A DNA stretch of 64,000 bases. Source: an uncultured bacterium (lineage in GTDB: Bacteria > Vulcanimicrobiota > Xenobia > Xenobiales > Xenobiaceae). Below the pieces are notes generated by a model. It was not told the DNA's origin. It searched no databases and saw nothing but the letters and a program-made list of their open reading frames with translations. Position 1 is the first letter of the stretch. Each line of letters starts with the position of its first letter. The position numbers were made by a program, and so were the translations under genes. Shown here one piece after another: positions 28,041-36,722 of this stretch. Where the stretch lies: assembly GCA_934621605.1 (NCBI GenBank), contig CAKTUZ010000012.1, positions 13,936 to 77,935 of the forward strand. The letters are read 5' to 3'.

Positions 28041-29675
28041 CTAATTAGTAATAGTGCAAAATGGACGACCCCTTCTCAATTTTTCGTGATTTCCGTTACA
28101 TTTTATTTTGTAGCTATTATTGTCATAAGATATAGAATACTGACTATCGTTAGTCGGACAAGTTAACATATTATTGCTTATATAAGTGGGTGTGAGAGCT
28201 GATAAATTGTAAGGGTAATTTCCATTACTATTGCGATACAGTTCACAAGCAGCAGCTAATTCTTTTAAATTACTAACACATTTTTCATAGTCGTAAATTT
28301 GTCTCTGCATTACTTTACCTTCAGCAGATCCTGTTTGAGACATCAAGCTAAAAGCTTCCAAAGCCGACTTTTTATCTTCAAATTTATTATAAAGTAAACA
28401 TCCCAACCTAGACATTGCCTCAATATTGCCAAGATTAGCAGCCTTGATAAAATATGAGACAGCCTGTTCAAGGGAATATCTGGAATTTATGAACTTTCCA
28501 CCGTCATACGTATTTTCGTAACCTTGTGCTATCTTGAAAAATAATTCTTCTTTCTTGAACATTGGATCTTCATAACAACCAAGTTCTGAAGCCATTTCCC
28601 ATGCACCAACTGCATTAAATTCAGAACGACTATCATGGTAATGCTCACCAAGTATATAACATACATTACCATCTAAATAATCACTCGTTTTAGATTGTTC
28701 ATATGCTTGTTTAAACAGCGCTATAGATTTATCATAATCCTTTTTAACACCATCTCCATAGTAAAAATACCACCCCAACCCAATTTTCGCATCACAGTCA
28801 CCTTGGTTTGCTTTTTGAATATAAAAGCGCATAACGTCAGTAGTTAGTCCAGCCTCACTAGCCATTTGAAGATAAACACGTCCCAATTTTTTATTTTTTT
28901 TGACACCATTTCCCTCAAAATAGCAACGTCCCAAATACAATTGCGATTCAGCATCCAAATGTACAGCCGTTTCAGCAATTGATTTAGCTTTTTTTACCTC
29001 ATTATTTTCTTCATAAGAGCAAGCTATAGCAGATAATTCATCATTTTCTTCCCAAACTGCCTGGTTAAAAAATCCATCTCCACTGTATGTCAATGTCATA
29101 TTGTCACCAATATCGGAAGCTTGGCTATTACTGTCCTGATTTACAGTAGTAGAGCTACTATTGTCTTTACTTGTTTCAGCGGCAGAATTTTCTTCGTTAG
29201 TTTTATTCTCTACGGCAGAGTTATTGTCAGAACTATTATCTTCATTGCTCTGGCTTTCTGCTGCCGGAGTGCTGTCATCAGAGGATGTGCTTGGCTCTTG
29301 ATATTGAATAGTCGTTGTAGGAGTATCCTTATGTTTGCCTCCGTCAGCTTCTTGCTTAAGCTTATGACTAACAACAGATACTGCTATGGCAAAAATAACA
29401 GAAACTACGATTATAATATTTTTAGCACTAGGATTTTTAACTTTGCTGGCCAGAGAAAACCCAGCGGTAACTATAGCTATCGCTGCTATAGGCCAGAAAT
29501 ATACAGTAATCCAAGTAGCAATGAAGGCAAAAATTGCACAGCCAATAATTTCTTCTTTAAGTGCCTTCATTAAGTTTATATATATAACATTGAAGCATTT
29601 ATGATAAACAACGAAGCCTAAGATCATGTAAAACAGAAAAATTACAAGACAGACACCACTCATAGCTTGAGACAT
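28041..29675 (-). CDS. Membrane-anchored Sel1-repeat protein with pilin-like C-terminal domain
   Basis: 544 residues, ATG with GGAGAG upstream. Three membrane helices near the N-terminus (VCLVIFLFYMILGFVVYH, IIGCAIFAFIATWITVYFW, IIIVVSVIFAIAVSVVSH), then a 90-residue Ser/Asn/Asp/Glu-rich linker, then about five Sel1 units (e.g. LYLGRCYFEGNGVKKNKKL). The last 80 residues form the same Cys domain as in the 21629 gene (CVSNLKELAAACELYRNSNG, LTCPTND, KCNGNHEK). It is the first gene of the cluster and joins its two main domain types in one chain. Function unknown. Confidence 0.75.
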   Translation of the reverse strand: MSQAMSGVCLVIFLFYMILGFVVYHKCFNVIYINLMKALKEEIIGCAIFAFIATWITVYFWPIAAIAIVTAGFSLASKVKNPSAKNIIIVVSVIFAIAVSVVSHKLKQEADGGKHKDTPTTTIQYQEPSTSSDDSTPAAESQSNEDNSSDNNSAVENKTNEENSAAETSKDNSSSTTVNQDSNSQASDIGDNMTLTYSGDGFFNQAVWEENDELSAIACSYEENNEVKKAKSIAETAVHLDAESQLYLGRCYFEGNGVKKNKKLGRVYLQMASEAGLTTDVMRFYIQKANQGDCDAKIGLGWYFYYGDGVKKDYDKSIALFKQAYEQSKTSDYLDGNVCYILGEHYHDSRSEFNAVGAWEMASELGCYEDPMFKKEELFFKIAQGYENTYDGGKFINSRYSLEQAVSYFIKAANLGNIEAMSRLGCLLYNKFEDKKSALEAFSLMSQTGSAEGKVMQRQIYDYEKCVSNLKELAAACELYRNSNGNYPYNLSALTPTYISNNMLTCPTNDSQYSISYDNNSYKIKCNGNHEKLRRGRPFCTITN

Positions 29676-29712
29676 TTCATACTCTCCATCCTCACAACAA
29701 ACTTTTTATTAT

Positions 29713-29949
29713 CTAATGATCAATTTGAGGATACGCTGTTTTCCCTAAAAATCGCAGTTTGTCTAATATTGAGCCATAAAGTCACTACTAATTATTTAAT
29801 AATAATTATCAATATAAGCAAAAATTGATATAGAAACTATATGCCCTATTTTGCCGTAAAAACGCATTTATTAGATTGTATTATGTTAAATTTGTAATAT
29901 TTAAATTAAATAGTAGGAAAAACTAAAAGATCCTCAAATTGATCATTAG
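29713..29949. repeat. 20-bp perfect inverted repeat enclosing 197 bp of AT-rich DNA
   Basis: CTAATGATCAATTTGAGGAT (29713-29732) is the exact reverse complement of 29930-29949. The interior is very AT-rich and has no open frame of note. The 338-bp gap 29676-30013 contains only this structure. It could be a MITE-like element or a paired regulatory site. Confidence 0.7.
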
Positions 29950-30013
29950 AGGATCCACTTTAACCTTTTGCGGTATTACTTAGTGCCAGTAGCTTTTTCA
30001 ATTCCAGTTTAAA

Positions 30014-31063
30014 CTATCGCAAATTACGATCTGCCATTAAAGTGTTAGCCTTGTGTATGGATTTAGAAATGGCCACTTTATTGATCGTATTGATACCATC
30101 TTCACGCTCACTTTTAATTACAAGTTCTACTTTACACATATTGTATAATAGACCAACCAAAAGCACGGTATTTTCAATAGCTAGGCGTTCGTGCTCAGTG
30201 TAATTATTCCAATCTGTACGGCCAGTATTAACTAAGTGCTCAAGAGTACTTAAATGTTTTTTATATATGTTCTTCACCTCTACTAAGGTACGGAGATACT
30301 CATCGCTAGTTTGGCGCAAATCAATTAAATAATCGCAAATTTTATTGATTTTTTCTTCAGCTCTAAGCATTTGTGAGTAGGCTTCGTCAGCTTTATCACA
30401 CATTTGGTCGCCGCTAAAAGCAAAAATTATGCCGCCAACCAGTAATCCTACGCCTAAAGTAGCACCTCCCAAAACGGCAGTGCCTAAGGCCATTCCGCCT
30501 CCTCCAGCTGTCAAAGAACCACCGCCTAAAAATGCTAAAATGGCATTAGTGGCCGCCGCACCGCTCAATCCGGAAATGGCCGTACCAGTAGAAGCAACAC
30601 CTACGGCTGTAACCGCTGCCGTAGTGGCACCAGAAGCGGCAACAGCTCCCGCAGTACCTACTGCTGCTCCACCTAAGCCACCTAAAATAACTCCAGCTCC
30701 CACTGAAACTTTCTTTAAATCTTCCCGATTATATTTGGGCAAATCTAAATTATTTCGCTCGTAAGTAGCAAAATGAGGTCTGTTTTTGATCTGTTCAAAA
30801 AGATCGGAAAATTTTTCAAAGCTTTGAAGAATGTGCAATTCCAATTTGCCCAGTTTATCCATACGCTCATTGGTAGCTGTGCTTTCATTCTTAAAACGCC
30901 GCTCATTATTTTCGTGACGAGCTTTAGCGCTTTGCATAGTATCATTGGCTTCCTTCATTTTAGAAGCGCCATGTATGGCAGCTCCAGCTCCGACAACTCC
31001 GGCAGTAGCCGCAGCACCTCCAAGAAGCCAGGGAACAGCTGCAACAAGAAATGGCAAGGGCAT
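30014..31063 (-). CDS. Glycine-zipper membrane protein of unknown function
   Basis: 349 residues, ATG with AAGGAG upstream. A hydrophobic N-terminus (LVAAVPWLLGGAAATAGVVG) is followed by a helical charged section (residues about 35-110). A long Gly/Ala-rich membrane region follows (about 120-215: GAGVILGGLGGAAVGTAGAV, GGATLGVGLLVGGIIFAF). The C-terminal 130 residues are helical and soluble (DEYLRTLVEVKNIYKKHL). The layout recalls pore- or membrane-perturbing proteins, but I recognise no named family. The next genes on the strand (31159, 31421) probably belong with it. Confidence 0.55.
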   Translation of the reverse strand: MPLPFLVAAVPWLLGGAAATAGVVGAGAAIHGASKMKEANDTMQSAKARHENNERRFKNESTATNERMDKLGKLELHILQSFEKFSDLFEQIKNRPHFATYERNNLDLPKYNREDLKKVSVGAGVILGGLGGAAVGTAGAVAASGATTAAVTAVGVASTGTAISGLSGAAATNAILAFLGGGSLTAGGGGMALGTAVLGGATLGVGLLVGGIIFAFSGDQMCDKADEAYSQMLRAEEKINKICDYLIDLRQTSDEYLRTLVEVKNIYKKHLSTLEHLVNTGRTDWNNYTEHERLAIENTVLLVGLLYNMCKVELVIKSEREDGINTINKVAISKSIHKANTLMADRNLR

Positions 31064-31158
31064 AGAATTTACTCCTTTAAATTCGGTTACTTTAGTTTTA
31101 CCATAATATTAACAAATATTAAATTCACTAAAAATGGTACTTATCTATTTATGTGGAG

Positions 31159-31419
31159 TTATGTGCAAGCCTTTTTAACTCGTTTTAACTCTCGACAGCT
31201 CTGATAGTTTATTTTCAAATATTCATCATAACTTAAAATCTCTTTGAAAAATGCCTCGTAGCATTCATCAACTCGACATAGCAGCGGCCTTTGTTCATAA
31301 ATAGAACACAAATTGCCGTCTAGATATTTGCATATTCCGTCTCCGGTATGCAATTTTGCATATAACGGTGAGCGGCTTAAATTTCGACAACATAGGCCAC
31401 AGCGATCACACTTGAACAT
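31159..31419 (-). CDS. YkgJ-type cysteine-cluster protein
   Basis: 86 residues from the ATG at 31419, one base after the stop of the preceding gene, hence translationally coupled to it. MFKCDRCGLCCRNL gives the CxxCxxCC motif, followed by GICKYLDGNLCSIYEQRPLL and CRVDECY. This is the signature of the YkgJ (Zn or Fe-S chelating) family, though truncated compared with the usual 120 residues or more. Metal and role are unknown. Confidence 0.75.
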   Translation of the reverse strand: MFKCDRCGLCCRNLSRSPLYAKLHTGDGICKYLDGNLCSIYEQRPLLCRVDECYEAFFKEILSYDEYLKINYQSCRELKRVKKACT

Positions 31420-31420
31420 C

Positions 31421-32707
31421 TTAGCAAAACTCCAAGCGAGAAGATTTATCTTGCATAAAGCTATTAAAGCTTCCCTGATAAGGCAAAGGAATGCCCAAAT
31501 TGTGATACTCATTTTTTAATATGCTAGTTAAATCGGCTTCACTGCTGGCACAATTTATACGTTCAAGCAATTGTTTATAAGCGCTTGTTTCTTGCTTAAA
31601 CCGTTCATAATCTATCTTTTCAAGTTCGGAAAGATATTCATCTAACGCCTCATTTATTCTAATATAAGCGTCCAACTGTTTTTGTAACGGAAGACTAATT
31701 CCTGAACGGATACAAATTTCCTTAAGGACCAATAATGAAAATTTGTACCAAGCAATTAAATTCAAACGCAAAAAGAAAGCTAAGCAATTGCCACCAGAGC
31801 GTATGTAAGCGTCAGCTCCATCCATTAAACATAAAGTTCCCTGGCCAATAAGCAACATGATACGCAAGTCATCATGTTGTATACTAGGAATACATTCTTT
31901 TAATGGTCTTTTATGATAAAAGTAATGCTTAAGTGCCCAAATAAGCTTTATAGATAAATCGCACAGAACTACGGGAACGGCCATAGTCAGTCCCCATCTG
32001 GCATCGTATCCGGCTTGGAAAACTTTTGTAGCTAAAGTAGCTAAAGTGTTCCTATCTTGACCTACTTGAAAAGAACCAAAATCGCAAAGTTGAAATAATT
32101 CATAAAAAGGAATAACTACACCGCTACCGCGTCCACCCTGCCCAACGGAACCAGAACTGCCGGCTATATCAGACATAATATGTCCAAGCCAATTGACAAA
32201 GCCGCAAAATAATTTAGAGACAAAATTGCTGCCTCTAAGCTCAAAAGTATCAGTTTTTATAGTTATAAGCTTGCCATCACTCAAAAAAGTGGAAGTTGAA
32301 GTAAACTGGTTAAGTATAGAGAAGAATAATCCCACAATATCTGGCGAATGGGCCAGCGATTTCATGTGGTGATTTTTGGAAGACATATTTAAGGCTCCAC
32401 CCACATCAGCCGTATGTCTTTGGTCGTAATTTACCGGAAATTTTTTCTCTAAAAATCCTATAGCGCTAGCTTCTTTGCCATTATCTTTCCAACCGCACAT
32501 TTTGGCAAAGCCCATAACCGCTTTGTCAACTTGGCTATCGGTCCAAGTTTGGAGTTTGCTATCACCGGGCGCTCCCACTAAAAATACATCTATTAGGCCC
32601 GCTACAGCACCACAGCCAACAGCAACTAAATAATCATATCTATCACATTTATCTTGATAGAAGAAAGGTTTAACTGATGTTTTGTTAATTAAATCGCCGA
32701 TATCCAC
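31421..32707 (-). CDS. Conserved membrane protein of unknown function
   Basis: 428 residues from a GTG start. Conspicuous conserved-looking blocks are YDYLVAVGCGAVAGLIDVFL, VGAPGDSKLQTWTD, VNYDQRHTADVGG, NHHMKSLAHSPDIVGLFFSI, FCGFVNWLGHIMSDIAGSSG and RGSGVVIPFYELFQLCDFG. I recall near-identical blocks in uncharacterised proteins of gut Firmicutes and Bacteroidota, but no function. Several hydrophobic segments suggest an integral membrane protein. The His/Asp-rich blocks (H-x(3)-H, GHIMSD) could bind metal or phosphate, by inference only. Stop and next start are one base apart, so it is co-translated with the YkgJ-type gene. Confidence 0.65.
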   Translation of the reverse strand: MDIGDLINKTSVKPFFYQDKCDRYDYLVAVGCGAVAGLIDVFLVGAPGDSKLQTWTDSQVDKAVMGFAKMCGWKDNGKEASAIGFLEKKFPVNYDQRHTADVGGALNMSSKNHHMKSLAHSPDIVGLFFSILNQFTSTSTFLSDGKLITIKTDTFELRGSNFVSKLFCGFVNWLGHIMSDIAGSSGSVGQGGRGSGVVIPFYELFQLCDFGSFQVGQDRNTLATLATKVFQAGYDARWGLTMAVPVVLCDLSIKLIWALKHYFYHKRPLKECIPSIQHDDLRIMLLIGQGTLCLMDGADAYIRSGGNCLAFFLRLNLIAWYKFSLLVLKEICIRSGISLPLQKQLDAYIRINEALDEYLSELEKIDYERFKQETSAYKQLLERINCASSEADLTSILKNEYHNLGIPLPYQGSFNSFMQDKSSRLEFC

Positions 32708-32761
32708 TGTTAATTTCCAAAAACTAAATATATAATCCTATAATAAAGGGAATATGATATG

Positions 32762-33790
32762 TTAGTCGTGTTTTTCTTTCGTGCTGGCGACAAGACGGTC
32801 AAAATCACTTTGATACAAACGATCTTGAATGACACGATACTGCTCAAATTCACTTTCCGCAAAAGCTTTTGCGATTGCGGCTGTGACTTCACCCTTGTTT
32901 TGTAAGACTTCTGCATCGTTGAATTGCAGGAACGAATCCAGTTTGGAAGCCCAATCTGCCATCGTCATGGGAATATGCCGCCGTGCCTGTCTTGTAGCGT
33001 AGTCCAAATACATTGTAACGATCTCGTTAAGCTCCTGCATTTCACCTTTGGATAAGTAATTCTTTGCAATCGACACATCTGCTTTTACGATTTTTCCATT
33101 AGGAGCATTGCGCCATGAGGTTAATCCCATATGTTCTTTTGCGTGGTCTGCTCTTGCTACAATGACCTCCGCTGCGGTATTTCCATGGACGGCATAATGC
33201 ATCTTATTTTGCACTGTAGCAAAGAAATCTTTCGTAATTTGGCTATCAAAGGAATAATCGATGGCAGTAGCATAGATGTCTGTAATCTTTTGATAGAAAC
33301 GACGCTCACTGGCTCGAATCTCTTGTATCTCAGAAATTAAGTGATTAAAATAATCTTCATCGAAAATTTGACCGTTAATTAATCTGCTCTTATCTAAAAC
33401 ATACCCTTGCTTCGCAAAGGTATCCAGCACTTTTGTTGCCCACTGCCTGAATTGTGTTGCCCTGCCAGAGTTGACACGGTAACCAACGGCAATTATGGCA
33501 GATAGCGAATAAAACTTATATTGATATGTTTTTCCGTTATCCGCAACTTGTGCAAAATTTGCACAAGTTGATTCCTCGGACAATTCGCCGCTTTCATAGA
33601 TGTTTTTCAAATGTCTTGTGACAACACTTCTATCTATATCGAAAAGCTGTCCAATTACTTTTTGTGTCAGCCACACATCGTGATTCTGAACACGAACTTC
33701 AATACCATCCTCGTGGGCATCCTTTGTAAATATAAGAAAATCCACCGTACTGTTTCGGATCTGCAATTTTGTATTCTTATTTTCAGCCAT
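32762..33790 (-). CDS. RhuM family (virulence-associated) protein
   Basis: 342 residues. The order STVDFLIFTKD, VWLTQKVIGQLFDIDRSVVT, RHLKNIYESGELSEESTCA, YKFYSLSAIIAVGYRVNS and FRQWATKVLDTFAKQGYVLD is the RhuM family signature; these are HTH-containing proteins of unknown biochemical role found beside restriction systems and in pathogenicity islands. GC content looks higher than in neighbours, suggesting recent transfer. The ATG overlaps the stop of a cytosine-methylase remnant (TAATG), so it originally travelled in an R-M operon. Confidence 0.88.
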   Translation of the reverse strand: MAENKNTKLQIRNSTVDFLIFTKDAHEDGIEVRVQNHDVWLTQKVIGQLFDIDRSVVTRHLKNIYESGELSEESTCANFAQVADNGKTYQYKFYSLSAIIAVGYRVNSGRATQFRQWATKVLDTFAKQGYVLDKSRLINGQIFDEDYFNHLISEIQEIRASERRFYQKITDIYATAIDYSFDSQITKDFFATVQNKMHYAVHGNTAAEVIVARADHAKEHMGLTSWRNAPNGKIVKADVSIAKNYLSKGEMQELNEIVTMYLDYATRQARRHIPMTMADWASKLDSFLQFNDAEVLQNKGEVTAAIAKAFAESEFEQYRVIQDRLYQSDFDRLVASTKEKHD

Positions 33791-33940
33791 TATGTATCAC
33801 TATCCAAGCATTCCTTATCGGAGCTGTTTTTTCTCGCTCTGCGATAGAAAAAAACACCTTTAATGTCTTTTCTTATACCAACAATAGCAACACGAGGCCG
33901 CAATTGAGGAACGTCATAATCTGAAGCATCACACACACTG
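33791..33940 (-). pseudogene. C5-cytosine DNA methyltransferase, 3' remnant
   Basis: About 49 codons read VCDASDYDVPQLRPRVAIVG then IRKDIKGVFFYRRARK, up to a TAA whose last A is the first base of the RhuM ATG. DYxVPQ-x-RxRV-x-IVG-x-R is the conserved motif VIII-like region of C5 methyltransferases. The catalytic PCQ and SAM motifs are missing; homology ends next to the YbjN gene stop. A relic of a type II R-M system. Confidence 0.65.
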
Positions 33941-33942
33941 AG

Positions 33943-34443
33943 CTATTCTTCGCTAATTTCAAAGCCTTCATCATCCAATTCGCAAACAGCTACAGCTTCT
34001 TCTGGAGTAAGCTCGCCACTCATAACAGCTGCTATACCGCCAGCGTACTTGTAGAACATAGCTAAAGGCATGTTGAAGCTATTATCAATCATATCATAAG
34101 AGGGCACTTGATCCTCTTCTAAAGGTACGAAAGACTTATAGCGTACTTCTCCAGTTGTGTAATCAAGTTCAAAATTGCCAAGCTTTAAACCAAAGTTGGC
34201 TCTGGTAATAAATTCGGCCATAGCAGCTAAACATTTATCGGCTGGATCGGGATAACTGGCGTAGATATAAAACGAATCACTATCAGCTATCAAATTGTAA
34301 AACAGAGTTGGAGCGAATTTAATTGGCGTTTCTAAGTTAAAATAAAAAATGTTACCGCCTTCGTCACTGTCTTCCAGATTGTATTTCAGTTCTTCTTCAT
34401 CGAGATAGTTTTTTAAAGCCGCTTCTATTTTTTCTAAACTCAT
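33943..34443 (-). CDS. YbjN domain-containing protein
   Basis: 166 residues, acidic. The pattern IEAALKNYLDEEELKYNLED, FYFNLETPIKFAP, YIYASYPDPADKCLAAMAEF, TRANFGLKLGNFELDYTTGE and the C-terminal DNSFNMPLAMFYKYAGGIAA matches the YbjN family, a type III secretion chaperone-like fold with a loosely defined sensory or regulatory role. Start is the ATG at 34443 with AGAGAAA upstream. It lies directly downstream of the lepA terminator on the same strand. Confidence 0.8.
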   Translation of the reverse strand: MSLEKIEAALKNYLDEEELKYNLEDSDEGGNIFYFNLETPIKFAPTLFYNLIADSDSFYIYASYPDPADKCLAAMAEFITRANFGLKLGNFELDYTTGEVRYKSFVPLEEDQVPSYDMIDNSFNMPLAMFYKYAGGIAAVMSGELTPEEAVAVCELDDEGFEISEE

Positions 34444-34478
34444 CTTTTTCTCTATCTTTCCTAATATGCTTTACAACT

Positions 34479-34549
34479 AAAAATAACAAACGCTGCCACC
34501 AGCTTGACTTGTTGATAATATAACATACCTACCAAGCTGACGACAGCGT
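34479..34549 (-). terminator. Rho-independent terminator of lepA
   Basis: On the minus strand CGCTGTCGTCAGCTTG pairs with CAAGCTGGTGGCAGCG (two blocks of 5 and 7 bp around a mismatch bulge), followed by TTTGTTATTTTT. Confidence 0.75.
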
Positions 34550-34595
34550 CATCTAATCACGAAAGTTACGCCATTACGCCAAGAAGCGTCCGAAC

Positions 34596-36398
34596 CTACT
34601 CGTCATCTTTCTTCAGTACAGCTAAGAAGGCTTCTTGCGGAATATCTACATTACCTATGCGTTTCATGCGCTTCTTACCTTCTTTTTGTTTTTCCAGCAA
34701 TTTACGCTTACGCGAAATGTCACCACCGTAGCACTTAGCCAAAACGTTTTTGCGCATAGCTTTGACAGTTTCGCGAGCTAAGATCTTACCGCCTAAACAA
34801 GCTTGAATTGGAACTTCAAACATTTGGCGAGGAATAACCTCTTTGAGACGTTCGGCTAAATCGCGGCCGGCAGCATAAGCTCGTTCGCGGTGCACAATGA
34901 TAGAGAGAGCATCCACTTTTTGACCATTAACTAAAATATCTAAACGCACCAAATCAGACTGGCGCGAACCACATAACTCGTAGTCAAAGGAAGCGTAGCC
35001 CCTAGTTCTGGATTTAAGCTGATCGAAGAAGTCAGTAATAATTTCTGACAAAGGCAATTCGTAGTGAATCATAGCCCTTCCTGGAGAGGGATATTCCATA
35101 TCCATAAAGATACCGCGACGTCCTTGGCAGAGTTCCATAATCGGGCCAACATAATCTTCAGGCACAATAATTGTAGCTAAGACAATAGGCTCATCAATAA
35201 CCATTTGCTGCTCGCCAGCCGGAAAATCGGATGGGTTTTGAATCAGTTTAATAGAGCCGTCTTTGTTGCGAATAGTGTAGATAACGCTGGGAGCTGTAGC
35301 GATAAGATCCAGATTAAACTCGCGTTCTAAGCGCTCTTGCACAATTTCCATATGTAACAAGCCCAAGAAACCGCAGCGATAACCAAAACCTAAAGCAACT
35401 GATGTTTCAGGTTCCCATACCAGAGCAGCATCGTTAAGTTTAAGCTTGGAAAGAGCGTCTCGTAAATTGTTATAATCCAAAGGATCAATAGGATAAAGAC
35501 CGCTATAAACCATAGGAACAGCCGGACGATAACCAGGCAGAGCTTCAGCAGCGCCGTCTTTGGCAAGAGTTAAAGTATCGCCTACTCTGGTTTCTTCAAT
35601 ATTGCGGATCTGAGCCACTAAATAACCTACATCGCCAGCTTTAAGCACCTCAGCAGGACGAGGACCGGGCGTAAAAATACCAACTTCATCAACTTGATAC
35701 TCTTTGCTTGTACTCATCATGCGCACTATATCACCTTTGCGCACCTGACCATCAACTACTCTAAAGAAAGGTACAACACCGCGATATTTATCATAGCGAG
35801 AGTCAAAAATCAAAGCTCTTAAAGGTTTATTCAGATCGCCTTTAGGAGGCGGTATATGTCCTACGATAGCTTCCATAAGCTCATCAATGCCGATATTTTG
35901 TTTCGCTGAAACTAAGCATGCGTCTGAAGCTGGCAAAGCTAAAACTTCTTCAATTTCATGGATTACACGATCGGGATCAGCTGAAGGCAAATCGATCTTA
36001 TTGATGACCGGTACAACTTCAAGTCCTTGATCTAAAGCCATTTGATAATTAGCCAGAGTCTGGGCTTCTACTCCTTGAGAAGCATCTACAACTAATAAAG
36101 CGCCTTCACAAGCTGCCAAAGAACGGGAAACCTCGTAGGTAAAATCGACGTGTCCTGGAGTATCAAGCAAATTGAGCTGATAAAGCTCGCCATTTTTGGC
36201 AGTATAATACAAAGTTACCGGGTGTGACTTAATAGTAATGCCGCGTTCACGCTCTAAGTCCATGGAATCTAATACTTGATCCATCATATCGCGTTTATCT
36301 ATGGCATTAGTACGCTCTAAAATACGATCAGCCAAAGTAGACTTACCGTGGTCGATATGGGCAATTATACAAAAATTTCTAACGTGACTCTGATCCAT
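34596..36398 (-). CDS. lepA: Elongation factor 4 (LepA)
   Basis: Ribosome-associated translational GTPase that back-translocates tRNAs and aids initiation under stress. 600 residues, the normal length. G1 AHIDHGKSTLADRIL, G2 RERGITIKSH, G3 DTPGHVDF, G4 NKIDLPSADPD are all intact. The LepA-specific C-terminal domain is complete (KSRTRGYASFDYELCGSRQS, ETVKAMRKNVLAKCYGGDIS, RKRKLLEKQKEGKKRMKRIG). Start MDQSHVRNFCI is the family start. It is monocistronic, between terminators at 36517 and 34479. Confidence 0.98.
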   Translation of the reverse strand: MDQSHVRNFCIIAHIDHGKSTLADRILERTNAIDKRDMMDQVLDSMDLERERGITIKSHPVTLYYTAKNGELYQLNLLDTPGHVDFTYEVSRSLAACEGALLVVDASQGVEAQTLANYQMALDQGLEVVPVINKIDLPSADPDRVIHEIEEVLALPASDACLVSAKQNIGIDELMEAIVGHIPPPKGDLNKPLRALIFDSRYDKYRGVVPFFRVVDGQVRKGDIVRMMSTSKEYQVDEVGIFTPGPRPAEVLKAGDVGYLVAQIRNIEETRVGDTLTLAKDGAAEALPGYRPAVPMVYSGLYPIDPLDYNNLRDALSKLKLNDAALVWEPETSVALGFGYRCGFLGLLHMEIVQERLEREFNLDLIATAPSVIYTIRNKDGSIKLIQNPSDFPAGEQQMVIDEPIVLATIIVPEDYVGPIMELCQGRRGIFMDMEYPSPGRAMIHYELPLSEIITDFFDQLKSRTRGYASFDYELCGSRQSDLVRLDILVNGQKVDALSIIVHRERAYAAGRDLAERLKEVIPRQMFEVPIQACLGGKILARETVKAMRKNVLAKCYGGDISRKRKLLEKQKEGKKRMKRIGNVDIPQEAFLAVLKKDDE

Positions 36399-36516
36399 AT
36401 AAATTTCTTTTGCTCTATTTTATATTTTTCCTTAAGCTACCCTATATTACAAGTGGAAGCAGCATTAAACTTTACCTTAACCTAAGTTAATTTGCAAGTT
36501 TCACCTGTTTCTGAAA

Positions 36517-36560
36517 TAAAAAAGCAGCAGATATGTGTACCTAAGATACACCACCTGCTA
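36517..36560 (-). terminator. Rho-independent terminator downstream of HU
   Basis: Minus strand: AGCAG...GTGTA pairs with TACAC...CTGCT around a short bulge and loop, then TTTTTTATTT. The 324-bp gap 36399-36722 holds this terminator, presumably the lepA promoter (36400-36500, not assigned precisely) and no gene. Confidence 0.7.
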
Positions 36561-36722
36561 CTCTTATACGTGTTCTTATCTCATTGACAGGCTCCCCATG
36601 ACTAAAACCAGAGGAGTCTAGGACAGTAAAAAGACTCTATACTTACATCTACCGGTATTTGAAGTGGTAGCTTCCTACTTAAACTTCAACCGCGTTAAAT
36701 TAAAGCCAAGCCTTGCAAAACT

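Noticed and set aside
30429..30764. Proline/alanine-rich plus-strand frame
   Set aside because: Antisense of the glycine/alanine-rich membrane segment of the minus-strand gene.
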